Part shown: positions 1 to 5,744 of the stretch, in pieces | Position numbering within the stretch: the first letter of the stretch is position 1 | Layout: each line of letters opens with the position of its first letter | The notes under the pieces: model-generated | Seen by the model: the letters and a program-made list of their open reading frames with translations, nothing else | Databases searched by the model: none | Told to the model about the DNA's origin: nothing | Made by a program: the position numbers and the translations under genes | Source of the DNA: an uncultured Thermomonas sp. | GTDB taxonomy: Bacteria; Pseudomonadota; Gammaproteobacteria; Xanthomonadales; Xanthomonadaceae | Reading direction: 5' to 3' | Assembly (NCBI GenBank): GCA_946480065.1 | Contig: CAMLJA010000108.1 | Span: forward strand, 1-6,723 | Length of the DNA: 6,723 nt

Positions 1-426
1 GCGGACGATCTCGGCCGGCGGGATCGGCGGCCGCTCCCGCCAGCGGTAGCGGTACCAGCGGCCGGACTGGCGGATCTCCAGCTGGCCGAGGACCGCATCG
101 TCGGCCATCCGCCCCCAGCCCAGCGCCAGGTCGGTGGGGGAATAGTCGGCCTCGCGGCCGAGGCGGTAGTCCTCGCGGCCCAGGACGCGCGCGGCCACGC
201 TGAACCCGGCCAGCGGCCGCAGCAGCGCATCATCGCGGCGCACCGGTGCCATCCCGGCCGGCACATCCGTTTGCAGCGGCGGCTCGCCGGGGGCCACCGC
301 GGGCGGCAGCGGGCAGGCGGCAGGCCCGCCGGCGCGCGCGCTGGCCGGCGCCGGCGAACGGGTGGCCAGCCACACGCCCAGCATCGCGAGCGTGGCCAGC
401 GCGATCGCTGCGTGGCGCGGTGCCAT
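1..426 (-). CDS. Conserved exported or membrane-anchored protein of unknown function (partial, 3' end beyond left edge)
   Basis: The first 142 residues are visible and the frame is open to the window edge. The N-terminus (MAPRHAAIALATLAMLGVWLAT) has a basic residue followed by a hydrophobic stretch at about 6-21, which fits a signal peptide or single membrane anchor. A Pro/Ala-rich linker follows (about 23-63). The recognisable part lies at about 81-127, with GREDYRLGREADYSPTDLAL, then GWGRMAD and an LEIRQSGRWYRYRW segment. I recall this pattern from a conserved uncharacterised bacterial family, but I know no function for it. The ATG is three bases after the oxyR stop (TGA-GCG-ATG) and no Shine-Dalgarno precedes it, so translation is probably coupled to oxyR. 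The position corresponds to the small ORF (orfX) reported downstream of oxyR in Xanthomonas; whether it is the same protein is not established here. The gene call is solid, the function unknown. Confidence 0.85.
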   Translation of the reverse strand, partial: MAPRHAAIALATLAMLGVWLATRSPAPASARAGGPAACPLPPAVAPGEPPLQTDVPAGMAPVRRDDALLRPLAGFSVAARVLGREDYRLGREADYSPTDLALGWGRMADDAVLGQLEIRQSGRWYRYRWRERPPIPPAEIVR

Positions 427-429
427 CGC

Positions 430-1335
430 TCAGTCCGCGGGCAGCTGCGCCCGCGCCAGTTCGGCGATGGCGGCGGCCAGTCCCGGCAGGAAGGCGTCCA
501 GCGCCGAGGACTTGCGCCAGGCCAGCGCGATCCGCCGGCTGGGCGCCGGCGCGCGGAACGGCACCAGGCGGATGTTGGCCGGCTGCACCACCGGCTCGTG
601 CACCGACAGCGCCGGCAGCAGGGTCACCCCCACGCCGGCCGCCACCATCTGCCGCAGCGTTTCCAGGCTGGTGGCGCGGAACCCCGACTTCTCGTTCGCG
701 CCGGACAGCCGGCACACGTCCAGCGCCTGGTCGCGCAGGCAGTGCCCGTCCTCCAGCAGCAGCAGGGTCTCGTCGGACAGCTCGTCCACGTCCAGCGCGG
801 TGCGCCCGGCCAGCGGGTGCTGCTGCGGGGCCGCCAGCACGAACGGTTCCTCGAACAGGAATTCGGCGTGCAGCTGGTCGTCGGCCACCGGCAGCGCCAG
901 CAGCGCGGCGTCCAGCCGGCCCTCGCGCAGCTGCTGCACCAGCACGTCGCTCTTCTCCTCCACCAGCAGCAGCTCCAGCCGCGGGAAGCGCTCGCGCAGC
1001 TGCGGCACCACGTGCGGCAGCAGGTACGGGCCGAGGGTGGGGAACACGCCCAGGCGCAGGGTGCCGGCGGCCGGGTCCTGGCTGCGGCGCGCGGCGTCCT
1101 TCATCTCCTCCACGTCGGCCACGATCCGGCGCGCGCGGCGGACCACGTCCTGGCCGGCGGCGGTGAGCATCACCTTGCGCGGCGCGCGCTCCACCAGGGT
1201 CACGCCCAGTTCCTCCTCCAGCTTGCGGACCTGGGTGGACAGCGTGGGCTGGCTGACGAAGCAGGCCTCGGCGGCGCGGCCGAAGTGGCGCAGGTCGGCC
1301 AGCGCCACCAGGTAGCGGAGGTCGCGCAGGTTCAT
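430..1335 (-). CDS. oxyR: OxyR, hydrogen peroxide-sensing LysR-type transcriptional regulator
   Basis: This 301-residue protein matches the usual length of OxyR. The N-terminal winged helix-turn-helix (about 1-60) contains the LysR-family signature FGRAAEACFVSQPTLSTQVR. A linker helix follows (about 61-90), then a periplasmic-binding-like sensor domain (about 91-301). The redox cysteines are C199 and C208 in LEDGHCLRDQALDVC, at the same numbering as the E. coli pair that forms the disulfide on oxidation. The FRATSLETLRQMVAAG segment (219-234) and T100 in FPTLGPYLLP are also typical. In the family, peroxide oxidises the pair and the tetramer then activates ahpC, catalase and other genes. It lies downstream of ahpF on the same strand, so peroxide induction probably also raises OxyR level. 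The start is fixed by homology (MNLRDLRYLVALAD). No clear Shine-Dalgarno precedes it, and a possible 31-codon ORF ends in an ATGA overlap with it. Confidence 0.97.
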   Translation of the reverse strand: MNLRDLRYLVALADLRHFGRAAEACFVSQPTLSTQVRKLEEELGVTLVERAPRKVMLTAAGQDVVRRARRIVADVEEMKDAARRSQDPAAGTLRLGVFPTLGPYLLPHVVPQLRERFPRLELLLVEEKSDVLVQQLREGRLDAALLALPVADDQLHAEFLFEEPFVLAAPQQHPLAGRTALDVDELSDETLLLLEDGHCLRDQALDVCRLSGANEKSGFRATSLETLRQMVAAGVGVTLLPALSVHEPVVQPANIRLVPFRAPAPSRRIALAWRKSSALDAFLPGLAAAIAELARAQLPAD

Positions 1336-1427
1336 GCCGCAGCGCCCGTCGGCGCGGGGGCGGCGCCCATCCGCGGCGCCACGTGGTCGAGCCGCTGCAG
1401 GGCGACCGGCGGCAGCGGCGCGGCCAT
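1332..1427 (-). CDS. Possible 31-codon ORF between ahpF and oxyR (tentative)
   Basis: A short frame starts three bases after the ahpF stop (TGA-GCG-ATG) and stays open for 31 codons. Its TGA overlaps the oxyR start codon as ATGA. The predicted peptide begins MAAPLPPVALQRLDHVAPRM and ends in an Ala/Pro-rich tail. I do not recognise it. No Shine-Dalgarno precedes it, so it could only be translated by ribosomes finishing ahpF, which could then pass on to oxyR. The composition is what GC-rich noncoding sequence would give, and open frames of this length are common by chance in such DNA. It may therefore be a coupling device without a functional peptide, or nothing at all. Confidence 0.25.
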   Translation of the reverse strand: MAAPLPPVALQRLDHVAPRMGAAPAPTGAAA

Positions 1428-1430
1428 CGC

Positions 1431-3011
1431 TCAGGCCGCCTGCGCCTGCGCCGCCGGGGCCGAATGGCGGATCAGGAAGTCGAACGCGGACAGCGCGGCG
1501 GTGGAACCCGCGCCCATGGCGACCACGATCTGCTTGTACGGCTCGGTGGTGGCGTCGCCGGCCGCGAACACCCCCGGCACGCTGGTATGGCCGCGGTCGT
1601 CGACCACGATCTCGCCGCGCGGGGAGAGTTCCACCGCGCCCTTCAGCCAGTCGGTGTTCGGCAGCAGGCCGATCTGCACGAACACGCCGGCCAGCTCCAG
1701 GTCGCTCACCTGGCCATTGGTGCGGTCGGTGAAGCGCAGCCCGGTCAGCTTGCTGCCGTCGCCCACCATCTCGGTGGTCTGCGCGTTCAGGTGCACCGCG
1801 GTGTTGGGCAGGCTGCGCAGCTTGCGCTGCAGCACGTCGTCGGCGCGCAGCTTGCCGTCGAACTCCAGCACGGTGACGTGCTCGACCACGCCGGCCAGGT
1901 CGATCGCGGCCTCGATGCCGGAGTTGCCGCCGCCGATCACCGCCACCTTCTTGCCCTTGAACAGCGGGCCGTCGCAGTGCGGGCAGTAGGTCACGCCCTT
2001 GTTGCGGTGCTCGGCCTCGCCGGGCACGCCGGTCTGCCGCCAGCGCGCGCCGGGGGAGAGGATCACGGCCTTGGCGCGCAGGATGGCGCCGCTCTCGAGC
2101 TCCACGCCCGCCAGCTCGCCGGCCGCGCTGGCCGGATGCAGGGCCTTGGCGCGCTGCGCGGTGATCACGTCGACACCGTAGCTGCGCACGTGCGCCTCCA
2201 GCGAGGCCGCCAGCTTCGGGCCTTCGGTGTATTCCACCGACGGGAAATTCTCGATCGACATGGTGTCCAGCACCTGGCCACCGAAGCGTTCGGCCACCAG
2301 GCCGGTGCGGATGCCCTTGCGCGCGGCGTAGATCGCCGCCGCCGCACCGGCCGGACCACCGCCCACGATCAGCACGTCGTAGGGTTCGCGGTCCTTCAGC
2401 GCCTCGGCGGCGCGCGCGGCGGCGCCGGTGTCGAGCTTCGCCACGACCTGCTCGATGCTCATGCGACCGGCGTCGAACTCCTCGCCGTTGAGGTAGATGG
2501 TGGGCACCGACAGGATCTGCCTGGCCTCGACCTCGGCCTGGAACAGCGCGCCGTCGATGGCCACGTGGCGGATGCGCGGATTCAGCACGCTCATCGCGTT
2601 CAGCGCCTGCACCGTGTCCGGGCAGCTCTGGCAATGCAGCGACATGTAGGTCTCGAACGCATAGTCGCCCGGCAGCTCGCGCACCTGCTGCGCCAGCGCC
2701 TCGTCGATCTTCACCGGATGGCCGCCGACCTGGAGCAGGGCCAGCACCAGCGAGGTGAATTCGTGGCCGAGCGGGATCGCGGCGAAGCCGACCTGCACCT
2801 CGCTGCCCGCGCGGCGGATCAGGAACGAGGGCTTGCGCGCGTCGTCGCCGCTGGCGCGGGTGATCTTCGGCGACAGCGCGGCGATCTCGCCCAGCAGTTC
2901 GTCGAGTTCGCGCGCGGCGTCGGAATCATCCAGCGAGGCGACCAGTTCGATCGGGTGCTGGAGCTTTTCCAAGTAGGCGGCGAGCTGGGGCTTGAGGTCG
3001 GCATCCAACAT
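1431..3011 (-). CDS. ahpF: AhpF, alkyl hydroperoxide reductase flavoprotein subunit (NADH:peroxiredoxin reductase)
   Basis: This cytoplasmic flavoenzyme transfers electrons from NADH through FAD and two cysteine pairs to AhpC. The 526 residues are about the usual family length. In order: an N-terminal domain of two thioredoxin-like folds (about 1-200) with the CQSC pair C127/C130; a linker; the FAD-binding motif IVGGGPAG (215-222); the thioredoxin-reductase-type active site CPHC (C343/C346); the NADH-binding [12 protein letters not shown] (358-369); and the C-terminal FAD motif [16 protein letters not shown] (480-495). All catalytic elements are present. The start is supported by AAGGAA seven bases upstream of the ATG and by the typical [11 protein letters not shown]-terminus. 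It is separated from ahpC by 150 bp of GC-rich hairpin-forming sequence with no OxyR-like operator. It is therefore expressed either by readthrough from ahpC or from an unrecognised promoter in the spacer. Confidence 0.97.
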   Translation of the reverse strand: MLDADLKPQLAAYLEKLQHPIELVASLDDSDAARELDELLGEIAALSPKITRASGDDARKPSFLIRRAGSEVQVGFAAIPLGHEFTSLVLALLQVGGHPVKIDEALAQQVRELPGDYAFETYMSLHCQSCPDTVQALNAMSVLNPRIRHVAIDGALFQAEVEARQILSVPTIYLNGEEFDAGRMSIEQVVAKLDTGAAARAAEALKDREPYDVLIVGGGPAGAAAAIYAARKGIRTGLVAERFGGQVLDTMSIENFPSVEYTEGPKLAASLEAHVRSYGVDVITAQRAKALHPASAAGELAGVELESGAILRAKAVILSPGARWRQTGVPGEAEHRNKGVTYCPHCDGPLFKGKKVAVIGGGNSGIEAAIDLAGVVEHVTVLEFDGKLRADDVLQRKLRSLPNTAVHLNAQTTEMVGDGSKLTGLRFTDRTNGQVSDLELAGVFVQIGLLPNTDWLKGAVELSPRGEIVVDDRGHTSVPGVFAAGDATTEPYKQIVVAMGAGSTAALSAFDFLIRHSAPAAQAQAA

Positions 3012-3042
3012 GGCGTGTTTCCTTGCTGCGGGCGGGCGCGAC

Positions 3043-3090
3043 GCGGGCGCGCCGGTGGCGGAGAAGGCTGGGGGCAGGCGGGCGCGCCGG
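3043..3090. repeat. 13-bp direct repeat in the ahpC-ahpF spacer
   Basis: GCGGGCGCGCCGG occurs at 3043-3055 and again at 3078-3090, 35 bp apart start to start. Both copies include the 8-bp palindrome GGCGCGCC. The second copy forms the loop and inner part of the large hairpin at 3066-3103. Simple GC-rich composition could explain it. Confidence 0.5.
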
Positions 3091-3103
3091 CCTGTCCCCA
3101 GCC
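3066..3103 (-). repeat. Long inverted repeat (hairpin) ahead of ahpF
   Basis: Arms 3066-3078 and 3091-3103 are complementary over 13 positions with one mismatch and enclose a 12-base GC-rich loop that can pair further. On the ahpC/ahpF transcript it lies roughly 40 to 60 bases before the ahpF Shine-Dalgarno. No U-run follows it, so it is not a classic intrinsic terminator. A role in mRNA processing, 3'-end protection of ahpC mRNA or attenuation is possible. Confidence 0.6.
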
Positions 3104-3124
3104 CCCTCCCGTTGCGGGAAGGGG
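3103..3124 (-). repeat. REP-like hairpin in the ahpC-ahpF spacer
   Basis: CCCCTCCCG at 3103-3111 pairs with CGGGAAGGGG at 3115-3124 across a 3-base loop, with one bulged A. The CCCTCCCG...CGGGAAGGG pattern resembles the short palindromic elements (consensus near CCCTCTCCCG-CGGGAGAGGG) that I recall as scattered between genes in Xanthomonadaceae and related bacteria. This copy looks degenerate. The element identity is inferred; the hairpin itself is directly visible. Confidence 0.5.
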
Positions 3125-3130
3125 CGGGAT

Positions 3131-3154
3131 GCGCGCGGCGCGGGGGCCGCGCGC
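3131..3154 (-). terminator. Stable hairpin just after the ahpC stop (possible terminator or attenuator)
   Basis: A perfect 9-bp all-GC stem is formed by GCGCGCGGC at 3131-3139 and GCCGCGCGC at 3146-3154, with a 6-base loop, starting seven bases past the ahpC stop codon. There is no T-run on the transcribed side, so factor-independent termination is doubtful. It could stall RNA polymerase or protect the 3' end of an ahpC-only mRNA. As I recall, Xanthomonas ahpC is transcribed as a single-gene message apart from ahpF-oxyR, which would fit. Confidence 0.4.
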
Positions 3155-3161
3155 GGGGCGG

Positions 3162-3725
3162 TCAGATCTTGCCGACCAGGTCCAGCGACGGCTTGATGGT
3201 CTTGGCGCCCTCGTTCCACTTCGCCGGGCAGACTTCGTTCGGATGCGCGGCCACGTACTGGGCGGCCTTCAGCTTGCGCACGGTCTCCTTGACGTCGCGG
3301 GCGATCGCGTTGTCGTGCACTTCCATGGTCTTGATCACGCCGTCCGGGTTGACGATGAAGGTGCCGCGCAGGGCCAGGCCTTCCTCCTCGATGTGCACGC
3401 CGAACGCGCGGGTCAGCTGGTGGGTGGGGTCGCCGACCAGCGGGAAGCGCGCCTTGCCGACCGCCTGCGAGGTCTCGTGCCAGACCTTGTGCGAGAAGTG
3501 GGTGTCGGTGGTGACGATGTAGACCTCGGCGCCGGCCTTCTGGAACTCGTCGTAATGCTCGGCGGCGTCCTCGATCTCGGTCGGGCAATTGAAGGTGAAG
3601 GCGGCCGGCATGAAGATCAGGACCGACCACTTGCCCTGCAGGTCCTGCTCGGTCAGCTCCACGAACTTGCCGTTGTGGAAGGCGTTGGCCTTGAACGGGG
3701 CGACCTTGGTGTTGATCAGGGACAT
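3162..3725 (-). CDS. ahpC: AhpC, alkyl hydroperoxide reductase peroxiredoxin subunit
   Basis: This typical 2-Cys peroxiredoxin reduces H2O2, organic peroxides and peroxynitrite in the cytoplasm and is recycled by AhpF. At 187 residues it equals the E. coli protein in length. The peroxidatic cysteine is C47 in PAAFTFNCPTE, with P40 and T44 completing the PxxxTxxC motif. R120 (ALRGTF) is the conserved active-site arginine, and the resolving cysteine is C166 in EVCPAKW. The C-terminus LDLVGKI is typical, and there is a GDPT sequence (98-101). The frame is open further upstream, but the start MSLINTKVAPFKANAF is chosen because it matches family N-termini and has GAGGAG five bases before the ATG, the strongest ribosome binding site in the window. 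Expression is most likely peroxide-induced through the operator at 3808-3844. The D usually preceding FTF in enterobacterial AhpC is A here, as I recall from Xanthomonas proteins. Confidence 0.98.
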   Translation of the reverse strand: MSLINTKVAPFKANAFHNGKFVELTEQDLQGKWSVLIFMPAAFTFNCPTEIEDAAEHYDEFQKAGAEVYIVTTDTHFSHKVWHETSQAVGKARFPLVGDPTHQLTRAFGVHIEEEGLALRGTFIVNPDGVIKTMEVHDNAIARDVKETVRKLKAAQYVAAHPNEVCPAKWNEGAKTIKPSLDLVGKI

Positions 3726-3730
3726 GGAAA

Positions 3731-3736
3731 CTCCTC
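3731..3736 (-). promoter_or_regulatory. Strong Shine-Dalgarno of ahpC
   Basis: GAGGAG lies five bases before the ATG at 3725. It decides the start codon, because the reading frame continues upstream to an ATG at 3803 that would lie upstream of the predicted transcription start. Confidence 0.85.
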
Positions 3737-3751
3737 GTGGTGAGTGGAAAA

Positions 3752-3760
3752 GGGGGGGGG
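3752..3760. repeat. Nine-base G/C homopolymer in the ahpC leader
   Basis: A run of nine G on the plus strand (C9 in the ahpC mRNA) sits between the predicted ahpC promoter and its Shine-Dalgarno. Runs of this length are prone to slippage in replication and to sequencing error. Confidence 0.95.
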
Positions 3761-3778
3761 CGGTGTTGCAGCGCATGA

Positions 3779-3807
3779 AATCTATCGAAGCGTGCGTTAT
3801 CAATCAA
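3779..3807 (-). promoter_or_regulatory. Predicted ahpC promoter (-35 TTGATT, -10 TAGATT)
   Basis: Reading toward ahpC, TTGATT (3807-3802) is followed after exactly 17 bases by TAGATT (3784-3779). Each box matches the sigma-70 consensus at four of six positions. Weak boxes are usual for an activator-dependent promoter. The OxyR-type operator ends at the base next to the -35, the placement expected for activation by contact with RNA polymerase. The predicted transcript would have a leader of about 45-50 bases. Confidence 0.6.
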
Positions 3808-3844
3808 TGAAATCGATTCTATTGTTACGATAGATGTGAACTAT
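3808..3844 (-). promoter_or_regulatory. OxyR-type operator upstream of ahpC
   Basis: The E. coli OxyR consensus is four tetramers, ATAG-N7-CTAT-N7-ATAG-N7-CTAT. Read toward ahpC, this site has ATAG (3844-3841), seven bases, CTAT (3833-3830), seven bases, ATAG (3822-3819), seven bases, then a degenerate TTCA (3811-3808). Three of the four elements are exact and every spacing is exactly seven. A 10-bp palindrome CTATCGATAG (3841-3850) overlaps the distal end. It stands out as an AT-rich island in GC-rich DNA and lies next to the gene most typically controlled by OxyR. Confidence 0.8.
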
Positions 3845-3853
3845 CGATAGCAT
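3825..3853 (+). promoter_or_regulatory. Weak candidate promoter for prmC overlapping the OxyR operator
   Basis: TTACGA (3825-3830), 17 bases, then TAGCAT (3848-3853) is the best-spaced sigma-70-like pair I find toward prmC. The match is weak: three of six and four of six positions. It would give a leader of about 40 bases. It overlaps the operator, so OxyR could affect it. Confidence 0.25.
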
Positions 3854-3899
3854 TCAGGGCCTCGGGCGGGCGCCACCACGCCAATGCGAAACTGTCGCC

Positions 3900-4736
3900 A
3901 TGAAAGCCGCCCCCGCCACCGTCCGCACGCTGCTCCGGCAGGCCGCCGGCGCCATCGACCGCTTCGATGGCGAATGCCTGCTGGCCCACGTCCTGGACCA
4001 GCCCCGCGGGTGGCTGTTCGCGCACGCCGACGACCCGGTGGACCCGCCGGCCGCGGCCGCCTTCCTTGCCCTGCTGGCGCGCCGGGCCGCAGGCGAACCG
4101 GTGGCCTATCTGACCGGCGTGCAGGGCTTCTGGAGCCTGGCGCTGCAGGTCTCGCCGGCCACCCTGGTGCCGCGGCCGGACACCGAGCGGCTGGTGGAGC
4201 TGGCGCTGGACCGCCTGCCCGTCGACGCGCCGGCGCGGGTGGCCGACCTGGGCACCGGCAGCGGGGCGATCGCGCTGGCGATCGCGAAGGAGCGCCCGCG
4301 CGCCGAGGTGGTGGCCACCGACGCCAGCGCCGCGGCGCTGGGGGTCGCGCGCGGCAACGCGGCCCGCCTCGGGCTGGGCAACGTCGAATTCAGGCTCGGC
4401 GACTGGCTGGCGCCGCTCGCCGGCGAGCGCTACGACCTGATCGTCAGCAACCCCCCGTACATCGCCGCGGGGGATCCGCACCTGGCGCAGGGTGACCTGC
4501 GCTTCGAACCCCCGTCCGCGCTGGCCTCCGGTGCCGACGGGCTGGACGCCATCCGCACCATCGTGGCCGCGGCGCCCGCGCACCTGCGGCCGGGCAGCTG
4601 GCTGCTGCTGGAGCACGGCTGGGACCAGGGGGCCGCGGTGCGCGCGCTGCTGGCCGCCGCCGGATTCGCCGGGGCCGCCACCGCGCGCGACCTGGGCGGG
4701 CGCGACCGCGTGGCCAGCGCGCGGATGCCGGGCTGA
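3900..4736 (+). CDS. prmC: PrmC (HemK family), peptide chain release factor N5-glutamine methyltransferase
   Basis: PrmC methylates the glutamine of the GGQ motif in RF1 and RF2 with S-adenosylmethionine, which improves translation termination. At 278 residues it is the normal length. The N-terminal helical domain (about 1-85) ends in the family motif [20 protein letters not shown] and continues to PRPDTE (91-96). The Rossmann methyltransferase domain follows, with the SAM-binding [11 protein letters not shown] (116-126), D141 after the second strand, and the diagnostic NPPY (184-187) that binds the substrate glutamine. The long [18 protein letters not shown] segment after NPPY fits PrmC; I judged it PrmC rather than PrmB from these motifs. 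No strong Shine-Dalgarno precedes the ATG, and an out-of-frame ATG occurs at 3884. It is divergent from ahpC across 174 bp. pip follows 60 bp downstream on the same strand. Confidence 0.95.
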   Translation: MKAAPATVRTLLRQAAGAIDRFDGECLLAHVLDQPRGWLFAHADDPVDPPAAAAFLALLARRAAGEPVAYLTGVQGFWSLALQVSPATLVPRPDTERLVELALDRLPVDAPARVADLGTGSGAIALAIAKERPRAEVVATDASAAALGVARGNAARLGLGNVEFRLGDWLAPLAGERYDLIVSNPPYIAAGDPHLAQGDLRFEPPSALASGADGLDAIRTIVAAAPAHLRPGSWLLLEHGWDQGAAVRALLAAAGFAGAATARDLGGRDRVASARMPG

Positions 4737-4760
4737 GGCGGGCGCCGGCGGCCGGCCTCC

Positions 4761-4766
4761 TACAAT
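4761..4766 (+). promoter_or_regulatory. Candidate -10 box (TACAAT) upstream of pip
   Basis: TACAAT matches the -10 consensus at five of six positions in an otherwise all-GC stretch between prmC and pip. Similar CCTACAATG boxes are, as I recall, frequent upstream of genes in this family. I find no convincing -35 at the right distance. It would give a leader of about 24 bases containing the pip Shine-Dalgarno AAGGA at 4785-4789. Confidence 0.4.
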
Positions 4767-4796
4767 GGGGGCGGAACCGCACCGAAGGACGCCCGC

Positions 4797-5744
4797 ATGC
4801 GCACGCTGTATCCCGAGATCGCCCCCTACCAGACCGGCACGCTGCGGGTCGACGACCGCCACGTCCTGTACTGGGAGCAGTGCGGCAACCCGGACGGCAA
4901 GCCGGTGGTGGTCCTGCACGGCGGCCCGGGCGCGGGCTGCAGCGACAACATGCGCCGCTTCCACGACCCGGCGAAGTACCGCATCGTGCTGTTCGACCAG
5001 CGCGGCGCCGGCCGCAGCACGCCGCACGCCGACCTGGTCGACAACACCACCTGGGACCTCGTCGCCGACATCGAGAAGCTGCGCGGCCACCTCGGCATCG
5101 AACGCTGGCAGGTGTTCGGCGGCAGCTGGGGCTCCACCCTGGCGCTGGCCTACGCCGAGGCCCACCCGCAGCGGGTGGCCGAGCTGGTCCTGCGCGGCAT
5201 CTTCATGCTGCGCCGCTGGGAGCTGGAATGGTTCTACCAGGAGGGCGCCAGCCGGCTGTTCCCCGACGCCTGGGCGCATTACGTCGCCGCGATACCGCAG
5301 GTCGAACGCGCCGACCTGATCTCCGCCTTCCACCGCCGGCTGACCTCGGACGATGCCGATGTCCGGCTGGCGGCGGCGCGGGCCTGGGCGATCTGGGAAG
5401 GCGGCACCAGCTACCTGCGGATCCCGGCCGACTACGCGGACACCCACGGCAACCCCGAGTTCGCGCTGGCGTTCGCGCGGATCGAGAACCACTACTTCGT
5501 CAACGGCGGCTTCTTCGAGGTCGAGGACCAGCTGCTGCGCGACGCCCACCGGATCGCCGGCATCCCCGGGGTGATCGTGCACGGCCGCTACGACGTGGTC
5601 TGCCCGGTGCAGAACGCGTTCGACCTGCACGCGGCCTGGCCGAAGGCGGAGCTCCTGGTCAGCCCGACCGCGGGCCACTCCGCGTTCGAGGCCGAGAACG
5701 CCAGCGCGCTGGTGGAGGCGACCGACCGCTTCGCCGCCGGGTAG
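4797..5744 (+). CDS. pip: Proline iminopeptidase (prolyl aminopeptidase), alpha/beta hydrolase fold
   Basis: This cytoplasmic serine peptidase (family S33) removes N-terminal proline from peptides. The protein has 315 residues, close to the 313 I recall for the Xanthomonas enzyme. HGGPG (41-45) is the oxyanion-hole motif, GGSWGS (108-113) holds nucleophile S110, GRYDVVCP gives D266 and AGHSAF gives H294. These numbers match the triad I recall for the Xanthomonas campestris enzyme. E201 (in IWEGGTS) and E230 (in RIENHYF) are at positions corresponding to the glutamates that hold the substrate amino group in the Serratia enzyme. There is no signal peptide. AAGGA seven bases before the ATG supports the start. 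It follows prmC in the same direction with a possible promoter of its own, and its stop lies in the loop of a hairpin shared with the convergent NUDIX gene. Confidence 0.96.
   Translation: MRTLYPEIAPYQTGTLRVDDRHVLYWEQCGNPDGKPVVVLHGGPGAGCSDNMRRFHDPAKYRIVLFDQRGAGRSTPHADLVDNTTWDLVADIEKLRGHLGIERWQVFGGSWGSTLALAYAEAHPQRVAELVLRGIFMLRRWELEWFYQEGASRLFPDAWAHYVAAIPQVERADLISAFHRRLTSDDADVRLAAARAWAIWEGGTSYLRIPADYADTHGNPEFALAFARIENHYFVNGGFFEVEDQLLRDAHRIAGIPGVIVHGRYDVVCPVQNAFDLHAAWPKAELLVSPTAGHSAFEAENASALVEATDRFAAG

Noticed and set aside
271..1989. Plus-strand open frame of 572 codons opposite oxyR and part of ahpF
   Set aside because: It is a shadow of oxyR and ahpF with low-complexity composition. It has no domain and no ribosome binding site.
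430..2634. Minus-strand 734-codon frame that could look like an ahpF-oxyR fusion
   Set aside because: Only its last 301 codons (OxyR) are real. The upstream part is ahpF read in the wrong frame. ahpF is complete and ends at 1431, so there is no fusion or frameshift.
1383..3743. Very long plus-strand open frame (786 codons) opposite ahpF and ahpC
   Set aside because: It is antisense to two unambiguous genes. Its translation has a composition skewed to H, Q, R, G, A and V with no recognisable domain. Long antisense frames are common in GC-rich DNA.
3726..3803. N-terminal extension of AhpC from the ATG at 3803
   Set aside because: The extension has no homology, starts upstream of the predicted transcription start and lacks a ribosome binding site. 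MSLINTK with GAGGAG is the clear start.
3884..4495. Plus-strand frame starting at ATG 3884, just before prmC
   Set aside because: It is out of frame with prmC, Arg/Pro/Gly-rich, and lacks a Shine-Dalgarno and recognisable motifs. It is a shadow of prmC.
3825..5678. Minus-strand open frame of 617 codons opposite prmC and pip
   Set aside because: It is antisense to two well-supported enzymes with complete catalytic motifs. It contains no family motif and would also run through the ahpC operator.
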